Assembly (NCBI GenBank): GCA_024641705.1
Contig: JAHECO010000002.1
Location: 134,282 to 198,281 of the forward strand
Direction: 5' to 3'
DNA length: 64,000 bases
Source: Candidatus Kryptoniota bacterium
GTDB taxonomy: Bacteria; Bacteroidota; Ignavibacteria; Kryptoniales; JAKASW01
In this document: one piece after another, positions 16,543 through 24,620 of the stretch
Layout of the letters: each line of letters begins with the position of its first letter
How positions within the stretch are numbered: the stretch's first letter is position 1
Translations under genes and position numbers: made by a program
The notes under the pieces: model-generated
Database searches by the model: none
Told to the model about the DNA's origin: nothing
What the model saw: the letters and a program-made list of their open reading frames with translations, nothing else

Positions 16543-17795
16543 TGTGCGGGCCTGATATTTCTCTCGTAATATTTTCTGAGTCCGATCAGGATTGCAGTCG
16601 TAGGTACCGCAATGAGGAGTCCGAGGAATCCCATGAAGTACCCGAACACCAGCAGGGCCAGTATAAGCAGGACCGGATGTACTCCGATCTTGGATCCTAT
16701 TATTCTCGGGTAGAGGACGGCTGTCTCGGTGAGGTTCATACCGAGGAACGAGATTATGACCATCGCGACCTGGAAACCGGGGCTATCGCCGAACAGCGCG
16801 ATCAATATCGCCACCGACATACTGATGATAATTCCGAAGTAAGGTATCATATCCAGAAGTCCCGATATCAACCCTATCACGAGGGGATATTTAACTCCCC
16901 AAATCGACATCAGCGATGAGATCACTATCGAGTTTATGAACGCAACCGTCAAAGCACCGCGGAGGTAGCTCCCGAGTATCTCGTCGACGATGCCGTAGAT
17001 ATCGGACGCACGCTGCCTGTACCGACGCGGGAAAATCATCTTCACTCTGTGCTTGATAAGCTCGAAGTCTTTCATCACGTAAAAGCTCAGGAACGGTACG
17101 AGCACAAGGTTGAGCATCTTCGTCAGTGCCGATGCAGCCTGTGCCACGAAGCTGAGTATGCCGTTCGGTATTGCACGAGTGACGTCTTCGATCCGCGCAG
17201 AGATCTCACCGATAATAGCCTGCTGCAGGTTTTGATTCTCCGGAGTAAATCCGAGGAAGCCTTTGTTGATCAGGCTGTTCAGCGAATTGCTCACCTCGCT
17301 TGTGAGCGTCGGTATCGATGTCAGAAAGTTCTGGAATTGCTGGAACACCATGGGCAGAAGCACTATCGACAACGTCACGACCGCGCCGAGAAGCGTGAGA
17401 AGTATTACGATGATCGATAGCGGCCGCGGGATTTTCTTGTGTGCCAGCGATTCCACAACGGGAGAAAAGATGAAGCTGATGAGAAATGCGATGACGAACG
17501 GGAGCACCGCCCCTGAGACTTCGACGAAGAACCACACCCCGAACACCAGCGTCGCTACAAGGATAAGGTGGCGTACTATCGACTCATGCCTGAGGGGATA
17601 AGTCGCAACGAGAAAGACGATGTAAACGAGGATCGGGCTAAACACTTCGCGGACAGTGTAACCCATGACTACAAGCAGGATGAGGGCGACGGCCAGGAGA
17701 AGCCATTCCCTCCGCCCCGTAAGCAGTTCGGACAGGTGGCTTACCTGCGGCTTGCGTTCATGTTCGGATTTTACCTCTTCCTCCTGGAGCGACAT
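16539..17795 (-). CDS. AI-2E family (PerM/YdiK-like) membrane transporter
   Basis: The 418-residue protein has about eight membrane segments. These include an N-terminal pair (LLLAVALILLVVMGYTVREV, ILVYIVFLVATYPL), a soluble middle region and a C-terminal half with IGLISGLLDMIPYFG and VLYPRIIGSKIGVHPVLLIL, all typical of the AI-2 exporter superfamily. Members export autoinducer-2 or act as Na+(Li+)/H+ antiporters, so the substrate here is unknown. A charged Glu-rich N-terminus precedes the first segment. It lies 13 bases after the polysaccharide deacetylase gene in the dut run. Confidence 0.9.
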   Translation of the reverse strand: MSLQEEEVKSEHERKPQVSHLSELLTGRREWLLLAVALILLVVMGYTVREVFSPILVYIVFLVATYPLRHESIVRHLILVATLVFGVWFFVEVSGAVLPFVIAFLISFIFSPVVESLAHKKIPRPLSIIVILLTLLGAVVTLSIVLLPMVFQQFQNFLTSIPTLTSEVSNSLNSLINKGFLGFTPENQNLQQAIIGEISARIEDVTRAIPNGILSFVAQAASALTKMLNLVLVPFLSFYVMKDFELIKHRVKMIFPRRYRQRASDIYGIVDEILGSYLRGALTVAFINSIVISSLMSIWGVKYPLVIGLISGLLDMIPYFGIIISMSVAILIALFGDSPGFQVAMVIISFLGMNLTETAVLYPRIIGSKIGVHPVLLILALLVFGYFMGFLGLLIAVPTTAILIGLRKYYERNIRPAH

Positions 17796-17808
17796 CTATT
17801 CTTCTCTT

Positions 17809-18585
17809 CTAATTCAGGCCTTTTTCGCTGCGGCCCGGAGCGTTTGCCTGGCCGGTCCGGGATTTTCTCATAGATAATAACGCCGAAATGTTTGCAAAGG
17901 AATGAATAAAATCACTTTTCATGACTTCCACCTTGTTCAGGTCGAGTCTTCTCAGGACGGCTCCCGCCGAATCGATACTGTAGACGGGCATCCTCGCGAT
18001 GACGCCCTCGCGCGAAACCGAACCCAACCCGAACAGTCTCCTGTAGCCGGCGGCAAAAGCCGCTTCCGCGGTAATCCGGTTATACCGTCCGAACGGGAAA
18101 GAAAAGGCATCCACCTCGTTTCCGGTAAGGTCTTCGAGGAACTTCTTGGACGACGTGAGCTCATTTTTCAAGATGTCAGGCTCCAGTCTTGTCAGATCAC
18201 GGTGTGAGCAGGAGTGACTCCCTACTTCGAAACCTAGGCCGGCCACTTCCCTGATCTGCTCCGCAGTCATATGCCTGAAAGGACGGTACGATAAACGGAC
18301 GTCCCAGCTGTTAGTCTTCCCGACAAAATCCGTAATCACAAAGACTATGGCTTTGGCCCCGAATGAAGCCAGCGTCGGCACCACGTTTCTATGGAAGCAG
18401 TCGTAACCGTCGTCGAAGGTGAGGCATACGCTCTTTCCCGACCCGGGCGGCTCCAGACCGGATGTTATCCTGTAGCCTTGTCCGACGATACTCCCGATCT
18501 GCCTCTCGAAGGACTTCGGTCTGACGTTCGTGAGCCCGAGCTCGAACCTGTCGTCGACTTTATGGTAAGCAAGCACCGCAGTCAT
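17809..18585 (-). CDS. Polysaccharide deacetylase family protein (CE4)
   Basis: The NodB-type deacetylase fold is clear: [19 protein letters not shown] (metal-binding Asp pair), [17 protein letters not shown] (the two zinc His) and FSFPFGRYN. Such enzymes remove N- or O-acetyl groups from peptidoglycan, chitin-like or exopolysaccharides. I start it at ATG 18585 ([12 protein letters not shown], 258 residues), because that ATG overlaps the dut stop (AAATGA). The frame upstream only runs into dut. No signal peptide is seen, so it may act in the cytoplasm or on lipid-linked sugars. Confidence 0.88.
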   Translation of the reverse strand: MTAVLAYHKVDDRFELGLTNVRPKSFERQIGSIVGQGYRITSGLEPPGSGKSVCLTFDDGYDCFHRNVVPTLASFGAKAIVFVITDFVGKTNSWDVRLSYRPFRHMTAEQIREVAGLGFEVGSHSCSHRDLTRLEPDILKNELTSSKKFLEDLTGNEVDAFSFPFGRYNRITAEAAFAAGYRRLFGLGSVSREGVIARMPVYSIDSAGAVLRRLDLNKVEVMKSDFIHSFANISALLSMRKSRTGQANAPGRSEKGLN

Positions 18586-19034
18586 TTTCCGGTCGATCCG
18601 AACCCGCCTTCGCCTCTGGATGTATCGGCAAGCGAATCGGATTCCTGCCATGTTACGCGGCTGTATCTGGATATCACCATCTGCGCGATCCTGTCGCCGC
18701 GGTTGACTGCGAAAGGCTCCGTCCCGAGGTTGAGCATGATGACCTTGATCTCGCCGCGGTAGTCGGAGTCGATTGTACCAGGAGAATTTGGAAGAGTGAT
18801 CTTGTCCCGGAACGCGAGTCCGCTTCTCGGTCTGATCTGGGCTTCGAAACCGGGCGGGAGCTCGATCTTGAGATTTGTGGGGACGAGCGACGGTCGCATC
18901 GGTTCGAGGACAAGAGTATCCCTTACCGCGGCATAGAGGTCCATGCCTGCGGACCCTTCCGTCATATAGGAAGGAAGCGGGAGGTCGTCGAACTCGTCGG
19001 AAATCCTGAAGATCCTTACGGATATATTATCCAC
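18582..19034 (-). CDS. dut: Deoxyuridine 5'-triphosphate nucleotidohydrolase
   Basis: The 150-residue protein shows the five trimeric dUTPase motifs: [43 protein letters not shown] and the C-terminal [10 protein letters not shown]. It hydrolyses dUTP to dUMP, protecting DNA and feeding thymidylate synthesis. It starts at GTG 19034 behind a GGGAG site and overlaps the downstream deacetylase by four bases. It is first of the run dut, deacetylase, AI-2E protein, rsmI, lipoprotein. Confidence 0.97.
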   Translation of the reverse strand: MDNISVRIFRISDEFDDLPLPSYMTEGSAGMDLYAAVRDTLVLEPMRPSLVPTNLKIELPPGFEAQIRPRSGLAFRDKITLPNSPGTIDSDYRGEIKVIMLNLGTEPFAVNRGDRIAQMVISRYSRVTWQESDSLADTSRGEGGFGSTGK

Positions 19035-19154
19035 ACCGGCTCCCTGATAAAGAGAAGTTATTCGAAAGAATCAAAAGGGACTTAACGCAGCCAGAACCAG
19101 TACTCACATTCTCACCGGCGGCAAAGAGCTAAGCCAGGCTTGTGAGAGGAAGAA

Positions 19155-20456
19155 TCAGGCGGCGCTCTTCGCCTGTCTCAGCAGTTCCTCTTCAAGCTCC
19201 TTCCTGAAACGCTGGACGGTGAACTTGACCGGCCACGCGGCGGCATCGCCGAGCGCGCAGATCGTGTTGCCCTCGATATTGTTTGCGACACGGACCAGAA
19301 GATCGAGGTCCTCGGGTTTACCGCCGTCATCGCTCATTCGCTGCAATATCTTCTTCATCCATCCGGTGCCTTCGCGGCACGGCGTGCACTGGCCGCATGA
19401 CTCATGCCAGTAAAACTTCGCTATCCTGAGAAGGACTTTTGTCAGATCGGTATCTTCATCCACGACTATAACGCCGCCGGTACCGATCGCGCTTCCGACC
19501 GCCTTCAGCGAATCGGCATCCATCTTCACCCCTTCCAGCTGGTCGCCTCTCAGCGGCGGCATCGAGCTGCCGCCCGGAATAACCATCTTAATCTTCTTGC
19601 CGCCGGGAACACCGCCGGCGTATTTAAAAATTATGTCCGTCAGCAAGGTACCGGAGGGAAGTTCAAAGACGCCGGGTTTGTTCACGTGCCCACTGACTCC
19701 GAACAGCAGAGTACCGGGATGCTTCTCCGCTCCGATCTTTGCGAACCATTCCGCACCGTTCCAGATTATCGCCGGCACGTTAGCTATGGTCTCGACATTG
19801 TTAATCGTCGTCGGGTTTCCCCAGAGTCCGTTCTGCGCCGGGAAGGGCGGCTTCACTCTCGGGTATCCGCGCTTCCCTTCGATGGACTCCATCAAACCCG
19901 ATTCTTCTCCGCAGATGTAAGCTCCGGCACCGCGGTGCACGTAGAGATTCACGGAGTAGTTAGAACCGCCTATGTTTTCTCCCACATATCCGCGCGAATA
20001 GGCTTCGGCAATGGCCTTTTCGAGTATCATATACCATTTATAGTATTCGCCGCGGATATAGATATACGCCGTCTTGACGCCCATCGCGTAGGATGCGATT
20101 AGAATCCCCTCGATGAGCTGGTGCGGATTGAATTCGATTATCTGCCTGTCCTTGAAGGAACCCGGCTCACTCTCGTCCGCGTTGACGGCGAGGTACTTCG
20201 GCTTCTCGTTGCCTTTGGGCATGAAGGTCCACTTGAGTCCCGTCGGGAACGCCGCGCCGCCGCGACCGCGGAGACTCGACTTCTTTACCACATCCGTGAC
20301 GGCTTCGGGCTGCATCCCGAGCGCCTTCTTGAGCGCCCCGTAGCCGCCGTGACTCTCATAGACATCGATTTGTGCCAGGTTAGGAATTTCCGGTAGAACG
20401 ATCTTCGGAAAAGCGGGATCGCCGTTCTGCGCGTAGAGTTTGGTCGGTTCGGACAT
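19155..20456 (-). CDS. nuoF: NADH-quinone oxidoreductase subunit F
   Basis: This 433-residue subunit of the complex I NADH module binds FMN, NADH and the N3 cluster. The NADH/FMN motif GRGGAAFPTGLKW and the GGSNYSVNLYVHRGAGAYICG stretch (here split for reading) are present. The 4Fe-4S ligands lie in ESCGQCTPCREGTG with the distant Cys in GNTICALG. I place the start at ATG 20456 (MSEPTKLYAQNG), one base into the nuoE stop (TAATG); the open frame upstream is nuoE in another phase. nuoG and later genes do not follow; dut begins 120 bases on. Confidence 0.96.
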   Translation of the reverse strand: MSEPTKLYAQNGDPAFPKIVLPEIPNLAQIDVYESHGGYGALKKALGMQPEAVTDVVKKSSLRGRGGAAFPTGLKWTFMPKGNEKPKYLAVNADESEPGSFKDRQIIEFNPHQLIEGILIASYAMGVKTAYIYIRGEYYKWYMILEKAIAEAYSRGYVGENIGGSNYSVNLYVHRGAGAYICGEESGLMESIEGKRGYPRVKPPFPAQNGLWGNPTTINNVETIANVPAIIWNGAEWFAKIGAEKHPGTLLFGVSGHVNKPGVFELPSGTLLTDIIFKYAGGVPGGKKIKMVIPGGSSMPPLRGDQLEGVKMDADSLKAVGSAIGTGGVIVVDEDTDLTKVLLRIAKFYWHESCGQCTPCREGTGWMKKILQRMSDDGGKPEDLDLLVRVANNIEGNTICALGDAAAWPVKFTVQRFRKELEEELLRQAKSAA

Positions 20457-20944
20457 TATCGTTGAGCCTGTTTCCTGAATTCTTCTATTAAGTTGTCTAG
20501 TTTCTCCGCGGAGAGATCTTCGTAATAATCGTTGTTCACCTGCATCATTGGAGCCGTTCCACAAGACCCCAGGCATTCGACTTCGCTCAGGGTAAAGAGT
20601 TTGTCCGGCGTGGTCTCGCCGACTTTGACGCCGAGCTTATGCTCGAGGTGCTCGATCAGGTTGTCCGAGCCGCGCAGCATGCACGAGACGTTCGCGCAAA
20701 ACTGGATGTGGTACTTGCCGACCGGCTTCTTGTTGTACATCGTGTAGAACGTCACGACGCCGAGCACATGATTGTAAGGCAGGTCGAGCAGCCCCGCGAC
20801 GTAATGCATCACTTCTTCGGATATCCACCCGAACTGTTCCTGGGCAAGCCACAATACCGGGAGCAGCGCCGCCATCGGCTTCTGATAGCGCTTCTTGATT
20901 TCTTCTACTTTGCGGAGGTTTTCTTCAGTAAACACGTTTGTCAA
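20456..20944 (-). CDS. nuoE: NADH-quinone oxidoreductase subunit E
   Basis: The 162-residue protein is the thioredoxin-like 24-kDa subunit of complex I and carries the N1a [2Fe-2S] cluster. The ligands are visible as FCANVSCML and, about 40 residues on, ECLGSCGTAP. It begins at ATG 20944 with MTNVFTEENLRKVEEIKKRY. It overlaps nuoF by one base. The gap before it (to nuoD) is unusually long, ~200 bases, and holds a repeat element. Confidence 0.96.
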   Translation of the reverse strand: MTNVFTEENLRKVEEIKKRYQKPMAALLPVLWLAQEQFGWISEEVMHYVAGLLDLPYNHVLGVVTFYTMYNKKPVGKYHIQFCANVSCMLRGSDNLIEHLEHKLGVKVGETTPDKLFTLSEVECLGSCGTAPMMQVNNDYYEDLSAEKLDNLIEEFRKQAQR

Positions 20945-20998
20945 TTCTCAATTCTTGATTCCTGACCTAAGGTCAGGACAGGTTTTGATTTTGAATTC
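20943..20998. repeat. Palindromic intergenic element, copy 1 (nuoD-nuoE gap)
   Basis: AATTCTCAATTC, then CCTGACCTAAGGTCAGG (8-base arms, one-base centre, 20961-20977), then GACAGGTTTTGATTTTGAATTC. A second copy lies between nuoC and nuoD (22406-22459). The next 140 bases to nuoD contain more AATTCAAAATT blocks and no gene that I can support. Confidence 0.75.
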
Positions 20999-21141
20999 AT
21001 CGACCGAATTATGAATCTCGTTAATGCAACCGGAAGGAAATCGTTCAACTTGCTTTCCCAATTCAAAATTTACAATTTCCCGCTCAATTATTTCAAATGT
21101 AAGTGCGGGATGGCGCAAGGCGCTCACATAATTCAAAATTC

Positions 21142-22398
21142 TTATTTGTCCGCCTCGCCCATAATCGGATCGATGCTGCCTATGATGGCTACGACGTCGG
21201 AGATCATCTGCCCTTTCAGAAGCGTCGGCAGGGCCTGCAGGTTGCTGAATGAAGGGGAGCGTATCTTCAGCCTCCACGGGTGGCCGCTTCCGTCGCTGAT
21301 GATGTAGAAACCGAGTTCGCCTTTGGAGCCTTCGGTCGCGACATAGGACTCGCCGACGTCGGGATGGACTCCGTCGTTCACGATAACGAAGTCGTGGATA
21401 AGCTCTTCCATCTTCCCGTAGACGCGTTCTTTCTTGGGAAGTACCTTCTTCGGCATGTCCGCCTTCGTCGGTCCCTGCGGCATTTTCTCGAGCGCCTGCC
21501 GGATAATCTTCACGGATTCGAGCATCTCCCGCATCCTGACCATGTAGCGCGCGAAGCAGTCGCCGCCTTTTTCGGTAATCACGTCGAATGAAAGCCGGTC
21601 GTACACGAGGTATGGAGCGAAGGTGCGTATGTCGTGTTCGACACCGCTGGCACGGAGATTTGCCCCGCTGAAGCTCAGGCTTACGGCGGTCTCCGCATCG
21701 ATTGCGCCCACGCCGACGACGCGGTCGAGGAAGATGCGGTTCTTGTTCAGCATCTTCATGATGTCGCTGTGATGTTTCGGAAATTCATCTATAAACTTCG
21801 TGATGGCCTGCTTCGTCTCGTCGGTCATGTCCTGCGCGACTCCGCCGATCCTCGTGTAGCTGGTCGTGAAGCGGACTCCCGTCAGGAGATCGAACACGTC
21901 GTAGAGCTTCTCCCTCTCCCTGAAAGCCCACAGGAAGACGGTCATCGCGCCGACGTCCATCGCCATCGCGCCGATCGCCATAAGGTGAGAGGAGATCCTG
22001 GCGAGTTCCGCGCCGATGACTCTTATGTACTGTGCGCGCGGAGGAGCTTCGACACCGGCAACCTTCTCGACTGCAAGCGCGTAGGCGACGTTGTTCGCGA
22101 CGGGAGAAATATAGTCAAGCCTGTCGGTATGGGGTATGAACTCCATGTACGTCGAGGCCTCCGCGATCTTTTCGTAACCGCGGTGGAGATAACCGAGCTC
22201 CGGTACGCAGTCGACCACCGTTTCGCCGTCGAGCTTGACAAGGAGCCGAAGCACGCCGTGAGTCGCGGGATGCTGAGGCCCCATGTTGAGGACCATGTAG
22301 TTCTCGAGCGGGTCCTCGAGAGTTATGCTGGTGTCTCTATCTTCGAGCGCCCTTACGATACCGGCTACGTTGTCTTTGTCATGGGATGAATTAGCCAT
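21142..22398 (-). CDS. nuoD: NADH-quinone oxidoreductase subunit D
   Basis: The 418-residue 49-kDa-type subunit lines the quinone cavity of complex I. Typical stretches include MVLNMGPQHPATHGVLRLLV near residue 30, CVPELGYLHRGYEKIAE, and the C-terminal PSFSNLQALP and IGSIDPIMGEADK. Those are conserved NuoD signatures next to the quinone site. I use ATG 22398 (MANSSHDKDN), one codon inside the open frame. It follows nuoC after a 72-base gap that carries the palindromic repeat. Confidence 0.97.
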   Translation of the reverse strand: MANSSHDKDNVAGIVRALEDRDTSITLEDPLENYMVLNMGPQHPATHGVLRLLVKLDGETVVDCVPELGYLHRGYEKIAEASTYMEFIPHTDRLDYISPVANNVAYALAVEKVAGVEAPPRAQYIRVIGAELARISSHLMAIGAMAMDVGAMTVFLWAFREREKLYDVFDLLTGVRFTTSYTRIGGVAQDMTDETKQAITKFIDEFPKHHSDIMKMLNKNRIFLDRVVGVGAIDAETAVSLSFSGANLRASGVEHDIRTFAPYLVYDRLSFDVITEKGGDCFARYMVRMREMLESVKIIRQALEKMPQGPTKADMPKKVLPKKERVYGKMEELIHDFVIVNDGVHPDVGESYVATEGSKGELGFYIISDGSGHPWRLKIRSPSFSNLQALPTLLKGQMISDVVAIIGSIDPIMGEADK

Positions 22399-22405
22399 CA
22401 AAAAT

Positions 22406-22459
22406 TTCTCAATTCTAAATCCCTGACCTTACGTCAGGACAGGTTTTAATTTTGAATTC
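22406..22459. repeat. Palindromic intergenic element, copy 2 (nuoC-nuoD gap)
   Basis: CTCAATTCTAAATC, then CCTGACCTTACGTCAGG (arms CCTGAC/GTCAGG at 22422-22438), then ACAGGTTTTAATTTTGAATTC. It matches copy 1 at 20943 over about 50 bases in the same orientation. Read on the minus strand, both copies would encode the same short peptide (FKIKTCPD[L/V]RSGI). Confidence 0.75.
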
Positions 22460-22470
22460 GATGCCGGCCT

Positions 22471-23022
22471 TCATTTGCGCGGCAGAGGAATAGAACCGGG
22501 TATTCCCATCAACGGGAAATCTTTCCGCAGCGGATAGTACTCATATTCTTCCGGCATGTACATCCTTCTCAAATCCGGATGACCTTCGAAAGTAATCCCG
22601 AACATGTCGAATGTCTCCCGTTCGTACCAGTTCGCGGCCGGATAGACCGAAGTGACACTTGGACACACGGGGTTTTCGCCGTCGACCTTTACTTTGATTC
22701 TCAACCTCGTCTTGTTCTTCAGAGAGATCATATTGTAGATTACGCGAAATCTCTCCTCGATAGGCACTTGAGCCGGGCGAAAATCGTGCTCGATGGCAAG
22801 ATAGGCCTTCCTCGCGGAAGCATCCTCGAAATCGAGCATGTCCGCACCACAGACGTCTGAGAGGAAGTCGAACCAGAGCTCCGGGTCTTCCTTCACGAAC
22901 CTGCAGACTTCCACGATGCTTTCTCTCTTTACTTCGGCCGTCACCTCGCCTTTGAATTCGGACACGGAGATTACACTCTCTCCGAATGCGGCCCGGAGTT
23001 TCTCTTCAATTTTTTCTCTCAT
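22471..23022 (-). CDS. nuoC: NADH-quinone oxidoreductase subunit C
   Basis: The 183-residue 30-kDa subunit of complex I contains the family signature in the stretch with SVYPAANWYERETFDMFGI and GHPDLRRMYMPEEYEYYPL, followed by PLRKDFPLMG at the C-terminus. NuoC packs against NuoD in the connecting arm. It is a stand-alone gene, not fused to nuoD as in E. coli. It starts six bases after nuoB. Confidence 0.96.
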   Translation of the reverse strand: MREKIEEKLRAAFGESVISVSEFKGEVTAEVKRESIVEVCRFVKEDPELWFDFLSDVCGADMLDFEDASARKAYLAIEHDFRPAQVPIEERFRVIYNMISLKNKTRLRIKVKVDGENPVCPSVTSVYPAANWYERETFDMFGITFEGHPDLRRMYMPEEYEYYPLRKDFPLMGIPGSIPLPRK

Positions 23023-23028
23023 CTGGCT

Positions 23029-23538
23029 TTATTCCACCAATATTTTTTCGGGCTGGCGCTGCTGGGTCCTGGTCTCGCCCGCCTGGATCTTCTTCTGAAT
23101 TTCCATCAGCGCCTTCAGAAGCGAATCCGGGCGCGGGGGACAGCCGCCGACGTAAACATCGACTGGTACAAACTGGTCTATTCCCTGAACCACCGGGTAG
23201 GAGCGGTACATCCCTCCGCTCGAGGCACAGACGCCCATCGAAATAACCCACTTCGGATCGGGCATCTGATCGTATATCTTCCGAACTACCTTCGCCATTT
23301 TATATGTAGTCGTTCCCGCAACGATCAGGAGGTCGCTCTGGCGCGGGGAAAACCTGAACACTTCCGCACCAAAACGGCTCACGTCGAAGCGAGGACCGGC
23401 AAACGCCATCATTTCTATTGCACAACAGGAGATGCCTAGCGGCATCGGCCAAAGAGAATTCTTCAGCGACCAATTGAAGAGCGCATCAACAGTGCTGGTC
23501 AGGAAGCCTTCATTCTCATTCGTTCTATTTATTGCCAC
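23029..23538 (-). CDS. nuoB: NADH-quinone oxidoreductase subunit B
   Basis: The 169-residue subunit binds cluster N2, the last iron-sulfur centre before quinone. The four Cys ligands appear in [25 protein letters not shown] and [11 protein letters not shown]. The start is GTG 23538, inside the last codons of nuoA (a 10-base overlap); no ATG fits because the next Met lies too far in. A ~25-residue C-terminal tail rich in Gln and Arg follows the conserved core. Confidence 0.96.
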   Translation of the reverse strand: MAINRTNENEGFLTSTVDALFNWSLKNSLWPMPLGISCCAIEMMAFAGPRFDVSRFGAEVFRFSPRQSDLLIVAGTTTYKMAKVVRKIYDQMPDPKWVISMGVCASSGGMYRSYPVVQGIDQFVPVDVYVGGCPPRPDSLLKALMEIQKKIQAGETRTQQRQPEKILVE

Positions 23539-23885
23539 TGCAAGGCTCCTTTCTTAATCACGTAATAATATCCGATCAAGAGTATGACAATGAATACCAA
23601 CATCTCTATAAATCCGAACCATCCTAATGACAAAAAGTTCACCGCCCAGGGGTACATGAACACAACTTCAACATCGAACAGGATGAAGAGAATCGCAACG
23701 AGGTAGAATCGTACCGAGAACCTTTCCCTGGCAGTTCTGATCGGCTCCATTCCGCTTTCGTACGTGGAGAGTTTTTCGGAGGTGGGTCGTTTGGGGCCAA
23801 GAATGCGATTTATGTTGCCCATTACGATTCCGAGGGCGGCACCGACTGCAAGCATCAGGAAAATGGGGATGTAATCACTCAGCAT
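23529..23885 (-). CDS. nuoA: NADH-quinone oxidoreductase subunit A
   Basis: The 118-residue membrane subunit has three hydrophobic segments ([55 protein letters not shown]). The conserved loop [20 protein letters not shown] is also present. It forms part of the membrane/peripheral arm junction near the quinone site. It is the first gene of the nuoABCDEF run and has a good promoter 20 bases upstream. Confidence 0.97.
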   Translation of the reverse strand: MLSDYIPIFLMLAVGAALGIVMGNINRILGPKRPTSEKLSTYESGMEPIRTARERFSVRFYLVAILFILFDVEVVFMYPWAVNFLSLGWFGFIEMLVFIVILLIGYYYVIKKGALQWQ

Positions 23886-23903
23886 TTCATTCTCGTTTTA
23901 AAA

Positions 23904-23932
23904 AATCTACGCAACGGGGGCGTAAAAATCAA
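23904..23932 (-). promoter_or_regulatory. nuo operon promoter
   Basis: Minus-strand TTGATT (23932-23927) and TAGATT (23909-23904) are separated by 17 bases. The expected transcription start is about 10-12 bases before the nuoA ATG, leaving a very short leader. Confidence 0.6.
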
Positions 23933-23935
23933 AGG

Positions 23936-24072
23936 ATTGAGAGGGAGAAGGGGGATGGATGGAATGATGGAAGATTGGAATGGTGGAATATTTGGAATGA
24001 TGGGGTAACAAAGAGAGGGAGTGATGGAGTTTTGTGGTGGTGGAGGGATTAATGGATTTATGGGGATGGGGT
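23936..24072. repeat. Purine-rich GGAAT/TGATGG repeat block 1
   Basis: The plus strand is almost pure purine plus T, built from degenerate 7-9-base units (GGATGGAATGATGG, GATTGGAATGGTGGAATATT, TTGGAATGATGGGG). Similar text recurs at 24497-24605 and 63498-63540. It fills the divergent gap between nuoA and the EthD gene and has no coding features. Confidence 0.65.
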
Positions 24073-24123
24073 ACGGTCAAATAATGTAGTAGTAAGGAGA
24101 GGGAGGGCAATCAATCTCAACTT

Positions 24124-24151
24124 TTGAGTTTTGAAGTCCGGGGACTATATT
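24124..24151 (+). promoter_or_regulatory. Promoter of the EthD-family gene
   Basis: TTGAGT (24124-24129) and TATATT (24146-24151) with a 16-base spacer lie 27 bases ahead of ATG 24178, which has its own GAGGAGGAG ribosome binding site. This also argues that the TTG at 24124 is not the start codon. Confidence 0.6.
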
Positions 24152-24177
24152 CTCAAAACCCAATCGAGGAGGAGCCC

Positions 24178-24480
24178 ATGGTGAAACTGGTTGCGATGTT
24201 CAAGAGACCCGCCGATACGGCATCGTTCGATGAGCACTACGAAGCCGTCCACATCCCTCTTGTCAGGAAAATGCCGGGGATGAAGAGAATCGAGATATCC
24301 AGGGTCACCGGGGCGCCGATGTCCGCTCCGCAGTACTACAGGATGACCGAGATGTACTTCGACAACCAGGACGCACTTAATAAGGCGATAATGTCGCCCG
24401 AAGGAACGGCGGCTGCCAAGGACCTGATGGGTTTCGCCAGAGAAGTCGTCCAGATGTTCTATGCGGAAGTCAGCGAGTAA
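24178..24480 (+). CDS. EthD family protein
   Basis: The 100-residue dimeric ferredoxin-like (alpha-beta barrel) protein begins MVKLVAMFKRPADTASFDEH at ATG 24178, directly behind a strong GAGGAGGAG site. The EthD core HYEAVHIPLVRKMPGM and the later YYRMTEMYFD and VVQMFYAEV segments are clear. EthD proteins are small accessory proteins, some needed for P450 or polyketide aromatic chemistry and many of unknown role. It is flanked on both sides by GGAAT-type repeats and precedes a crotonase gene. Confidence 0.85.
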   Translation: MVKLVAMFKRPADTASFDEHYEAVHIPLVRKMPGMKRIEISRVTGAPMSAPQYYRMTEMYFDNQDALNKAIMSPEGTAAAKDLMGFAREVVQMFYAEVSE

Positions 24481-24496
24481 ATGAACGAAGGCGGGG

Positions 24497-24605
24497 AAGA
24501 ATGGAATATTGGAATTGCGGAATGATGTGGAGAGGGAGTATTGGAGTAATTGATTGACAGGGATGGGCCGGGAATGGTGGAATGGCGGAAAATTAGAATG
24601 TCGAA
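24497..24605. repeat. Purine-rich GGAAT repeat block 2
   Basis: Units such as AATGGAATATTGGAATTGCGG, GGGAATGGTGGAATGGCGG and GGAGTATTGGAG repeat irregularly between the EthD gene and the crotonase gene. It is the same family as the blocks at 23936 and 63498. Confidence 0.6.
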
Positions 24606-24620
24606 CTAATTGGGAGCAGA

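Noticed and set aside
20948-21277. 109-codon minus-strand frame over the nuoD-nuoE gap
   Set aside because: It begins inside nuoD in another frame and runs through the repeat element; its gap part reads as repeat-derived sequence and is not a recognisable gene.
23907-24110. 67-codon frame rich in His, Ser and Pro
   Set aside because: It is the reverse reading of the GGAAT/TGATGG repeat block.
24124-24177. TTG start extending the EthD gene by 18 codons
   Set aside because: The TTG is part of a -35 box, and the ATG at 24178 has a strong ribosome binding site and the family N-terminus.
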